DNA of 10,041 nucleotides, taken from Periconia sp. R9002. Its lineage: Eukaryota; Ascomycota; Dothideomycetes; Pleosporales; Periconiaceae. The notes beneath the pieces are model-generated. The model did no database searches. It saw nothing but the letters and a program-made list of their open reading frames with translations, and was not told the origin of the DNA. This document shows positions 1-7,419 of the stretch, in pieces. The number at the start of each line of letters is the position of its first letter. The first letter of the stretch is position 1. The translations under genes and the position numbers were made by a program. The stretch spans positions 1-10,041 of the forward strand of contig JAMAHW010000262.1 in the NCBI GenBank assembly GCA_023627715.1, given 5' to 3'.

Positions 1-402
1 AGAAAAACGGCACCTTAGCTAAAAAAGGGGGATAAAGTGTATTTAAAAATAAAAAACTTTAAAACAAAACGACTAAATAAAGGACTTAATTATGTTAAGG
101 TTGGACTGTTTTTAATTAAAGCATAAAGTAGACTAGTAAATTTTTTACTAGATCTACCTAAAGACGCTAAAATACACCTAAGGTTCTATATTAGTATACT
201 AGAACTAGCAGACCCCGAAACACCGCTATAAAAAAAAAAAAAAATATTTTAATTCTAACCCTAGAAAGATAATATATTTAAAGTAGAACGAATACTAGAA
301 CACTGGTTCGGTCCCTAAAGAAAGGAATACCTAATTAAGTAGAAAGGATACCCATCTGAAGATAATATATAGGAACCTAAAGAACATCTAGAAAATTGTT
401 AA
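1..402 (+). pseudogene. Ty3/gypsy pol, C-terminal end (integrase tail and chromodomain), element A
   Basis: Frame 1 reads from the first base. Early residues give the integrase C-terminal module: a GDKVYL motif (about codons 11-16), KTKR, KVGLFLI (the GPF-type motif), then DAKIHLRFYISILELADPETP, which matches the family's conserved 'IHPVFHVSLLEPADPETP' region. A lysine-rich stretch encoded by a 15-A run (230-244) follows. The chromodomain comes next: FKVERILEHW, then EYLIK-stop-KGYPSEDN, then EPKEHLENC. The stop in KW(K)GYP is TAG where the family has Trp (TGG), a typical RIP change. Chromodomains of such integrases are thought to direct integration to methylated-histone chromatin. The first stop after the chromodomain is TAA at 400, but it may be a mutated Gln codon, so the true end is uncertain. 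The frame survives the poly-A run, so no indel is seen. Confidence 0.85.
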
Positions 403-440
403 TAGAAGCTAAACAGATATTAGAGTATAAAATAACCTAC

Positions 441-941
441 TTAAGGACCCTAATTCCTAATAGAGGGAGTAACGCCTACGGTATTATTAATAAACGCTAT
501 AGTAGACTATATTACTAGAGAGAACTTAACTAAGGCATCTGCTGCGGGATAAGCTGCCTCTACTATATTTACCTCTTCTCTAGACTCCCGTAGTGAGTCT
601 AATAAATATAATATCTTTTTCTTAGCCTACTCCTCTACTTACTTTAAAATTACTTTATTTTTTATTAACTAAGTAATTACCTCTAATAATAATTTCTTAT
701 TAGCTTCTACCTTTTTCGCGTATTCCTTACGAGTCGAATCTAGTAACTTCTACGATATATTTACGCATAGACGGCTAGCGCAAACACACTCTAAACATTT
801 AAGATAAGAACCTATATCTAGTAGGGAGATATACTTTAAATTATTAGATAAATAACGATTGTAGGAGACTAGAAATTTATAACTATTACGTTAAATTTTA
901 AAAGCTAAACGAAGGGTTTCCTAATAAAACGCCGACAACAT
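441..941 (-). pseudogene. Antisense ORF of element A: Cys cluster plus charged helical stretch, function unknown
   Basis: On the minus strand a frame from a retained ATG (939-941) runs about 167 codons to TAA at 441-443, interrupted only by TAA/TAG of RIP type. Near residue 50 it shows a compact cysteine cluster, C-x2-C-x-C-x4-C (codons at 795-797, 786-788, 780-782, 765-767). A Lys/Glu/Leu-rich stretch such as RKEYAKKVEANKKLLLEVI follows, which looks like a long helix or coiled coil, then LLDSLRESREEVNIVEAAYP. The cluster could bind zinc; that is inference. It sits between the end of pol and the LTR of element A, pointing against pol. The plus strand across 400-600 can also be read as an open frame, so the strand is not certain, but the minus strand gives the more protein-like composition. 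I do not recognise the family. Confidence 0.5.
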
Positions 942-1029
942 CGTTAGCTATTAATAGAAAAAGACTAAGGGACCACGAAAACTAGAAAGGGCACCTACTA
1001 GGTACTTATAGGCTTAAGGACGAACTTAC

Positions 1030-1044
1030 GGGAAGGGGAGGCAG
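1030..1044 (+). other. Polypurine tract of element A
   Basis: A 15-base tract of G and A with a single C, ending GGCAG, lies directly upstream of the presumed LTR start. This is the position and composition of the plus-strand primer used in reverse transcription by LTR retrotransposons. It is strikingly G-rich for this AT-rich window. It survives because its G residues are not preceded by T, so RIP cannot target them. Confidence 0.7.
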
Positions 1045-1456
1045 TATTATAAATAAGGAAGTAATTATAAGCTAATAATAATTACGCGCTAACGCAACTT
1101 AAAGGGAACTATAATTAACTCTACACTCTTAGTTAGGAAAGTTACGTAACTTTTTTTATGAGGCTACTAGTGAGTCTGGGCTTAGTATTAGCCATATACG
1201 TAACTAACTTACATAACTTATAGTAAGGACGGTGAGTAAGCTCACTTAACGAAGAGTAAGGGAAAGACACACTATAAGTAGATAGTAAGTATATAATTAA
1301 GAACAATGTTCCTCTTAGATTATTATAATTAACCTAAGTTTATAGATACAATCTACCTTTAGTTTACTCTACAGACTTACTCTCTATATCTACTTTACTT
1401 ATACTCTTTAAATAAACTTCTAAGGTACTAGTCTGATATCAGTTTGCAACATAACG
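1045..1456 (+). repeat. 3' LTR of element A
   Basis: The LTR begins with TATTAT right after the polypurine tract, which fits an original TGTTAT with one TpG-to-TpA change. It ends around GCAACATAAC (1446-1455). ATAAC mirrors the GTTAT of the start, giving the usual short inverted ends; whether the last base is 1451 (…CAACA) or 1455/1456 cannot be settled without the partner LTR. The length of about 410 bp is normal for fungal Ty3/gypsy LTRs. It contains a perfect 16-bp palindrome (1138-1153) and a 10-bp palindrome CTGATATCAG (1433-1442) just before the end. TATATAAT near 1288 could be part of a promoter, but this is weak. CpA and TpG remain fairly common here and fall sharply after 1457. Confidence 0.65.
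1138..1153. repeat. Perfect 16-bp palindrome inside the LTR
   Basis: AAAGTTACGTAACTTT is identical to its reverse complement. The core TTACGTAA resembles binding sites of bZIP-type factors, so it could be a regulatory site in the U3 part of the LTR. That role is inference; a chance palindrome in AT-rich DNA is possible, although the central CpG makes it distinctive. Confidence 0.6.
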
Positions 1457-1560
1457 ATCCCTCTACTAGCTATCTTTAATATCTATATAAAGTACTAGTT
1501 ATAAGTAATATCCTAGGATAGTTTAGATTAAACTTTGTTAACTATATTTAGCTAAAATTT

Positions 1561-1608
1561 TAGTAGTACTTAGGGTCTTAGTTATCTTTAATTTTATAGT
1601 AGTACTTA
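1561..1608. repeat. 12-bp direct repeat, two copies 36 bp apart
   Basis: TAGTAGTACTTA occurs at 1561-1572 and again at 1597-1608, each preceded by an AATTTTA-like sequence. It may be a short duplicated regulatory unit or a chance product of low-complexity TpA-rich DNA. Confidence 0.55.
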
Positions 1609-1616
1609 ATAGAAAG

Positions 1617-1629
1617 TTTTTTTCCCTTT
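1617..1629 (-). other. Candidate polypurine tract of element B
   Basis: Read on the minus strand the tract is AAAGGGAAAAAAA, a pure purine run in the same orientation as the Gag-Pol of element B. If element B includes the antisense ORF at 1637-3571, this is where its plus-strand primer would be expected. A weaker alternative is the run AAAAAAAAGAG on the minus strand at about 3559-3569, close behind pol. No LTR start can be confirmed next to either one. Confidence 0.3.
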
Positions 1630-1636
1630 ATAACGT

Positions 1637-3571
1637 ATATCTAAGTATAAGGCTTAGAAGGTAGCTAGTTTTATAACCCCTAGTAAGGGAAAGAAATATA
1701 AAATTTTATATAACTTAGTAAATGCTAGGGCGTTCTAGCCTAGACTAGACTTTATTAACTTAGCCTAGGATAGTTCTCTAAATATAAAAAGCGACTTAGA
1801 GTTAGTTAGCTATATTTTATTTATAGATACTTAAATTTCTAAGCTTAAGAGGTAACTTAATAATAATTAAGGTAGCTTTAGGTCTAAGGATATAATAAAG
1901 AAGACGCTAGGTTAATATACTACTAAAATTTCTATATATAATAGTTGCTTAAAAACACTAGAAGAGGATATCTAAAACTTTTAAATACTTACTTTAACTT
2001 AAGCTAACGTAGAAGCACCTACTTACCTTAGAGATAAGGTTAAGGTCTATAAAAAAAAGCTAGCTTAGTTAGTATAGAAAGTAGACGGTTTACCCTAGTC
2101 TACTTTAGTAGCTTTTAATCTAAATAATACCTCTAATAATAAATTAGTTTAGAAGCTTAATTAATAGGTAGAGCTTATTTAAACTTTATAAAAGGGACGT
2201 ACTACTAACTAGGTAAAGATAGCTAAAATAGAGTAGAAGTTTACGTTTTTAGAAGTAGTTAAGGATAAATTAAGTTAGTTTTTTTAGAGGTTTAAGATAG
2301 TTAATACTTCTATTAGGAATTTATTATACTAGCTCTAGACTACTACTAATACTAAAAGCTTCTCTAATTTTCTTAAAGCTTTTAATAATTAACCTAGGGT
2401 CGTTAAATTATTAAAGCTTCTAAGTATAGTTATTAATTACTTTAATTACTTAGAAGGGCTTAAGCGTTATAGGGATAGTTTAGTATTATCTCCTACTTAG
2501 TTAGTAGCTCTTAAGAAGATAGTAGTAGATTTAGTTATTACTAGGAAGGACTTAGATAAACTAAAGTAGTCTACTTAAAAGTTTCTATTCTAGAATATTA
2601 CTTTAGAAGTTTAGAGGGCTTATATACGTCTTAATAATTTTATTACATATACTAATAAAGAGGAAAAGCGTATATCTAGATCTAAGTCTTTTAAAAATTT
2701 TATAAAGAAAGTTAATTAGCTTTATAAGAGTTATATTATAGAGACTGTAAACTAGGATAGTTTAGGCTAGTTTATTAAAAAACCTAATACTCTAACTCCT
2801 AATATATATTTACTAGTTATAACGCGTTTAAAGAATTTTAAAGAGCTCTATAAGCCTTTTAAAAACTTAGATAAAGATAAGATAAATATGCTTCTAACTC
2901 TTATAGGGGTTTATAATAAGTATATTAGTACTACCTATATTCTAGACGACTATAGGGGTGCTTTTTAGTATAAGAAGTAGATAATTAAGGGTTTTAAGAG
3001 TATAAGGCTATTATTTTTTATAATAGCCTATATTTTAGTAGATCCTAGTAGACTAGGTAAGACTAGACTAAAAGTGTCTATATTTCTATCTAGGGGTACT
3101 TTAGCTTTTACTAGTTATAGTTTCTTTCTTAAGACCTTATCTAAAGTAGTGTACGCCTATTTACCTAATCTAGTTAGTTTCTCTAAGGGTTTTACTATTA
3201 GCTAGATTAAGTTAGCTACTATAGACTATAATACTATGCTTTCTTATATTAATCCTTCTAAGTATCTTTAATACGGCGGGAATCCTAAGACTCTATATGA
3301 GACTTATAAGAGTAATAGTAAAGAGGGTAGTAGTAATAAAAATAGTAATAAGTAGGGTAGTCCTATATATTCTAGTATAGTCTAGACTCATTCTAGATAG
3401 GTTTTTTTAGGGGTATATAGTTTCTTAAGTGTTAGTAGTAGTAATTTTAGATAGTAAAAGGGTTTCTATAGTCCTAAGCTTCTTTTAAACTTAGTAAAGT
3501 AGGTAGATCCTAGTTAGTCTAGCTTAGGTTATAAGAATTTAAGTTTTTACTATTTTATCTCTTTTTTTTAG
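1637..3571 (+). pseudogene. Long RIP-degraded ORF of unknown function, antisense and tail-to-tail to element B pol
   Basis: One plus-strand frame can be followed for about 645 codons with no frameshift, interrupted only by TAA/TAG that RIP would make from Gln or Trp codons. The likely start is ATA at 1637, a mutated ATG. It ends at TAG 3569-3571, or at TAA 3632-3634 if the first is a mutated codon. The N-terminal two-thirds is rich in Lys, Leu, Asn, Ser and Gln and looks largely helical (for example LDKDKINMLLTLIGVYNKY near 2870-2925). A better-preserved stretch follows: DDYRGAF (2948-2968), KGFKSIRLLFFIIAYILVDP (about 2987-3050) with a possible hydrophobic helix, and GKTRLKVSIFLSRGTLAF. A Ser/Asn/Lys-rich linker lies at about 3308-3360. 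Neither protease, RT, RNase H, integrase nor a zinc knuckle is present. I do not recognise the family. It could be an accessory antisense gene of element B or an unrelated gene beside it. Confidence 0.55.
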
Positions 3572-3626
3572 GTAGGCGTCTTTACTACTTTACTATATTT
3601 TATAGTGTACTTACTTTTTATAATTA

Positions 3627-3960
3627 CTTTATAAATTTTTTAATAGCGTTAGGGTTAATATCTTCTACTAGTAGCTATTAGTTATATAATTTATCCTAAC
3701 TCTTATAGCTTATATAATATTTAGTTTTATTATTAGTAGTTTAGCTTTTTTTAATATCGTATATTTTGTATACGTCTAGATCTTCCTTACTAATTATAGG
3801 AGGTCTAGGAGGCTATATCTTATAGGGGTCTTTATAGAATTTGTCTAGTAGTAATATATAAAAGACTAGGTATATTAATAGATATAGTAGTAGCTTAAGT
3901 TTATATATAAGTAGACTAACCTATTCTAGAATAGAGTATTCTATTTATTTAGCGTCTAGT
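3627..3960 (-). other. Integrase C-terminal module and chromodomain of element B
   Basis: After the core come KKLDAK-stop-IEYSILE (the 'LDPKWIGPFxI' module) and YLLIYLVFYILLLDKF, matching 'IHPVFHVSLL'. A proline-rich linker PPRPPIISKEDL leads to VYKIYDIKKS, a chromodomain start of 'EVEEILDxRxx' type. YYISYKS-stop-DKLYN is the 'YLVKWKGY...TWEP' segment, where stop stands for Trp. LVEDINPNAIKKFIK gives the last helix, followed by TAA 3624-3626. Like element A it therefore belongs to the chromovirus-type lineage. Its sequence differs clearly from the chromodomain of element A, so the two are separate families. Confidence 0.8.
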
Positions 3961-4099
3961 TTTTTATAAGGTCTCTTAGTAGTAATATTCCTAGCGTTTA
4001 GCTATACTTTTTCTTCTAGTAAGAACTTTAGGGGCTTAAGTTTTTTCTTATTATAGTATTTTACTTAGTATTCTTATACTTTCTTAAATTTATTTTTTA

Positions 4100-4925
4100 G
4101 GTATTCTCTTATAGTTTAGAAGGTTTTTACTTATATATAAGAAATATAGTTCGCTAGTATAGGATCTCTTAGTCTAAGTTTATCTAGATATGTTATACTA
4201 TTACTAAACGCTACTTAGAAAAGTATAATCTTAGTAGTATTATTAACTAAGTTATTATAGGCTAGTTTAGCTGTAACTAGCTATCTAGCTTAGTTATTTT
4301 ATTTATAATTATAATAGATATAAAGGTATTACTCTATAGTCTAGTTTTATCTTTTAGTCTATCTATCTAATTAGGGGTGAAAGGTAGTAGAAAGACGTCT
4401 TCTCGTTCCTAGGTTATTATAGAATATACTCTAGTATTCTTTTATAAAGACTATTCTTTAGTTACTTATAATTAATAAGATATTTTTATAATATTACTAG
4501 ATCTATTTCTATATTAGCGTAGCTAATTTATATACTTTAATTTTTTTAGTAGTAGGGAAATAGTAGCTTATTAGAGTAAAGCGGTTTATAACTACTAGGA
4601 TACTATTATAAACTATCCTATTATACTTATATTTAGGTAAGTCTATAATAAAATCTAGAGAGATATCTAACTATAGTTTATTTAGCTATAGTAGCAGAAA
4701 TAGTTTACTATATCTAGTATACCTACTAGCCTTTACGCGTCCGTAAGCGTTATAGGTTTATATATAGTTTTTTATATACTTACCTATTTTAGGCTAGTAA
4801 TAGTTCTTTTAGACTCTCTTAAAAGTTTAGAAGTACCTAAAATAGCTTACTATAGAACTATTATAGTTTTTTTCTATAACCTCTAGTCTATAGCTTTCTA
4901 GAATATATAGCTTTCCCCTATATTC
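4100..4925 (-). other. Integrase of element B: HHCC and D,D(35)E core
   Basis: The HHCC zinc module is present in spacing, but every ligand is Tyr: His positions at 4863-4865 and 4842-4844, Cys positions at 4752-4754 and 4743-4745. The core shows LDFIIDLP (catalytic Asp kept, 4653-4655) and ILVVINRFT (family VVDRFTK). ISN follows, with the second Asp changed to Asn (4461-4463). FHP-LDR-TKR-N matches 'HPQTDGQTERxN', where the catalytic Glu is Lys (4353-4355). The second and third positions are separated by exactly 35 residues, the canonical spacing. The enzyme would insert the cDNA copy in the nucleus. With two of three catalytic residues and all zinc ligands lost it is dead. Confidence 0.92.
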
Positions 4926-5299
4926 TTAACTACCTTTCTTATTAGCCTAGCTATACTTTAAAGAGGGGTCCTTTAGCTCTATATTATTAGAAGATTTCTT
5001 TAAAGTTCTAATTCTTAGGTCCTCTTTTTAGAGGTTCTTAATTTTACTTAAAAGTTAGCTAGTACTTAGTTCTACTTACTATAGCTATACTATACTTAGC
5101 TATAGACTAATCTTTACTTAGTATTTTTACTAAGTAGAGATATATACTTTAAGTATAGTAGGTTTTAGGCCTAACTAGTTCTTTAATAACTATAATATAA
5201 TAGACTAGTTTAGGCTAGTATCTTTTTCCTATAGTTTATAGTTAGGCCTTTTAAATAGGGCGTTTATAGAGTTAGACGTTTTAGGCCTATATATAATTT

Positions 5300-5640
5300 T
5301 AAAGTTAAATAACGCTAACTATTCTACCTAGTAGATTTAGTAGCTAACTAGCCTAGTAGTAGATATAAACCTCTAAAGGTTATAGTAGTTAGCTAAAACT
5401 TCTACTAGTTTATTTAAACTTTTAAGATAATATTACTAATGTTTAAACGCTTCTACTATAGTAAGTAATTTTTAGTTATATATAGTATAGTTCTTTTCTA
5501 CTAGGCTTATCTTTTATAAGTAAAAAGCTACTAGATATTACTACTCTTTACCGCCTTTATCTAAAGTAGTCTAGCTTAGTATACTAGAGATTATAAATCT
5601 AGATACGTTAGTCTCTATACGTATTAGTTTATTTAGGTTA
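5300..5640 (-). other. RNase H domain of element B
   Basis: Directly after RT the frame reads NLNKLIRIETNVSRFIISSIL, the family's 'FNPNKPIRIETDASGFAIGSILSQ'. The catalytic Asp is Asn (5607-5609), and Gly became Arg. VAFY-L-KISLVEKNYTIYN-KLLTIVEAFKHW-YYL follows the 'PVAFYSRKLSPAERNYxIxDKELLAIVxAFxxWRHYL' block. This domain degrades the RNA of RNA:DNA hybrids during reverse transcription. A tract with IIYRPK and the integrase linker come next. Confidence 0.9.
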
Positions 5641-5649
5641 AAGTATATT

Positions 5650-6570
5650 AGTAATAGTTTTTAAGAGAAAGAGTTCTTTAACTCTTAGAAGGCGTATTTA
5701 GTATCTAGCGTAAAATGTATAGGTATTAATTCTTCTTTTTATTATTTAGCTCTACTAATCTTAGCTTTATTACCTTTTTTAGTATAGTTATAGAGTAGAG
5801 CTGTAATTTTTAAAAAACTCTTAATAAATTACTAGTAGTAGTTTATAAAGCCTAGAAAGATCTAAATTTCTTATATACTAGTAGGTTTAGGCTAGTCTTA
5901 GATAGCTTTAATCCTTTTTAGCTCTATATAGACCCCGTTTATAGAGATAATAAAATCTAAGTATTCTATACTAGAAGTATAGAACTCGCACTTACTTAGT
6001 TTTATATAAAGTTAATATTCTCTAAGACGTTATAGGACTATCTAGATATACTAAATATATTCTTTTTTAGTTTAGGAGAAAATAAGGATATTATCTAGGT
6101 AATAGATATAATATACGTTAAGTATATCTACTAAAGCTATATTAATTACTAACTAGAATACTACTAAGGTATTAGTAAGACTAAAGAGTATAATAGTATA
6201 TTTAAAATAGCTATAGTAGGTGTAGAATACTATTTTTTACTTATCTCTTAGCTTAATTTAGATTTAGTAGAAAGCGTCCTTTAGATTAAGCTTTATAAAG
6301 TACCTAGAATAACCTAGTCTATTTAAGAACTCCTAAATTAGGGGTAGAGGATAGCAGTTTTTTATAGTAATATAATTTAGGCTATAGTAATTAATATATA
6401 AGCGTAGCCTATTATCCTTTTTTTTAGTAAAGAATACTTTTACTCCTATAGGAGATGTTAAGCGTTAGATCTATCCTTAAGTAAAGTATTTATTAATATA
6501 TTCTTTTAGGGCTCTTATCTCTAGGGGAGAGAAATTATATAATTACTTATATAGAGGTTGTTTACCTTCT
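5650..6570 (-). other. Reverse transcriptase domain of element B
   Basis: The family succession is clear: the PLY-K entry region and [39 protein letters not shown] (from 'CIDYRxLN'), then the motif A region FIKLNLKDAFY (6300-6267). KIVFYTYYSYFKYTIILFSLTNT matches '[23 protein letters not shown]', and the catalytic box YLDNILIFS has Asp at 6093-6095 and Asn at 6090-6092. The catalytic Asp of motif A is Asn (6285-6287), and the second Asp of YxDD is Asn, so polymerase activity is excluded. Both changes are TpG to TpA on the coding strand. The RT ends in an AF-ELKNSFS thumb/connection segment at about 5690-5660. Confidence 0.92.
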
Positions 6571-6989
6571 TTAAGATTAATACTTAGGTAGACCCTCTTA
6601 ATTATAGTTAGTTCTTTAGCTTTCTTTTTATTAAAGACATCCTAATAGTTTTTATATTAATTTAGGAAAGTCTAGTCTAGTTTAGTAATAGCTTTATTTA
6701 AGTTATCTAATTAAAGTGCCTAAAGGTTAGAAAAGTCTTTATTAATAGTCTTTAAAAATTCTTTTCTAGAGAAGATATTAATTTTTCTATTTTTTTTACC
6801 TTTTACGCTATAGAAGAATGTTTTAAAGTAGAAATCTAGTTATAAGTTCTAATTTTTTAACTATAGCTAACCTAATACTACGTTATACCCTACTAGCTTT
6901 CTAACTATAAATAAGCCTAGTCTATACTAGACTTATTTATTCTAGTTAGAAACTTTATAGAGCGCCTAGGTTACGCTAAAGACTTTTAA

Positions 6990-7200
6990 GAGTTATTTAT
7001 TTAAAGTCTAAAAAGATAGATCTATTAGATTTACTTTTATTTCTACTACTTTAGTAAAGTTAAAGTTAATAACGTTAACTTTATATTTTAAATCTATAAG
7101 AGTAGTCCCTTTATAAAAATTCTAGATTAGGAGGATAGTAGGGTTATCTTTTAGATAGTAAACGTTAAAGAGTACCTAGATAGTACACTTCTCTTAGTTC
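6990..7200 (-). other. Aspartic protease region of element B
   Basis: Between the knuckle and RT the frame shows TTLID-L-K (Asp codon 7092-7094, followed by Leu 7089-7091 and Lys 7086-7088). The family active site is ALIDSGA/C or similar. The catalytic Asp is kept; the Ser/Thr and Gly positions are lost, again as C-to-T and G-to-A changes. Hydrophobic strands follow, such as KVNVINFNFTKV. A retropepsin acts as a dimer to cut the Gag-Pol polyprotein. The call depends on position and the short motif. Confidence 0.6.
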
Positions 7201-7331
7201 TCTATTTAGGATTATCTATATTTATAGTAGTTAGAATAGAAAGGTTAGGCGTCTACTTTATCTTCTTTTAAGAAGTATATAGCGCCTAAAGTAGAAGGCT
7301 TTTTATCTAGGCTAAGTAAGATATTTTTCTT

Positions 7332-7373
7332 ATATTCTTTAGCGAAATAGCCTATCTTATAGTAGATATAGTA
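7332..7373 (-). other. Gag zinc knuckle with all four ligands changed to Tyr
   Basis: The minus strand reads N-Y-Y-I-Y-Y-K-I-G-Y-F-A-K-E-Y-K. Aligned to the nucleocapsid motif C-x2-C-x4-H-x4-C, the four ligand positions (7371-7373, 7362-7364, 7347-7349, 7332-7334) are all tyrosine, while the spacing and the intervening K-I-G-x-F-A-K-E are as expected. RIP turns both TGY (Cys) and CAY (His) into TAY (Tyr), which explains the pattern fully. The motif is upstream of the protease, as usual. Confidence 0.85.
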
Positions 7374-7419
7374 ATTACTTTTTTCTTTATCTACTTTTTT
7401 CTATTTATTATTCTACCTA

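Larger units (their letters stand above)
1..1456 (+). mobile_element. Element A: 3' part of a RIP-mutated Ty3/gypsy LTR retrotransposon
   Basis: This is the right-hand end of a chromodomain-bearing Ty3/gypsy element whose 5' part lies outside the window. In plus-strand order it shows the end of pol with a chromodomain, a segment holding an antisense ORF, a purine-rich tract and an LTR. It carries the RIP signature (TAA/TAG stops, excess TpA) but more weakly than the rest of the window: 22 CpA plus TpG in bases 1-600 against 3 in 1801-2400 (hand count). It therefore saw fewer RIP cycles or entered later than element B. The right edge is set by the LTR end near 1451-1456. No target-site duplication can be tested because the other end is not visible. 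Confidence 0.8.
1457..1636. other. Spacer between element A and the plus-strand ORF
   Basis: This 180-bp stretch has no convincing reading frame. It is more heavily RIP-mutated than element A on its left. It holds two copies of TAGTAGTACTTA (1561-1572 and 1597-1608) and a minus-strand purine tract at its right end. It could be the beginning of a 3' LTR of element B that element A interrupted, but no matching copy was found near the other end of B. Confidence 0.5.

Noticed and set aside
400..720. Plus-strand continuation of pol past the chromodomain
   Set aside because: The plus frame is partly open, but its composition mirrors the charged helix on the minus strand, and pol of this family normally ends just after the chromodomain.
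3300..3360. AGTAAT-rich low-complexity stretch as a microsatellite
   Set aside because: It lies in frame in the plus-strand ORF and reads as a Ser/Asn/Lys linker; the units are irregular, so a separate repeat call is not supported.
2750..3600. A 3' LTR of element B directly behind pol (minus-strand purine run at about 3559-3569)
   Set aside because: The plus strand here keeps a continuous protein-like frame, and nothing in it matches 8574-9060. Kept only as a weak alternative primer tract.
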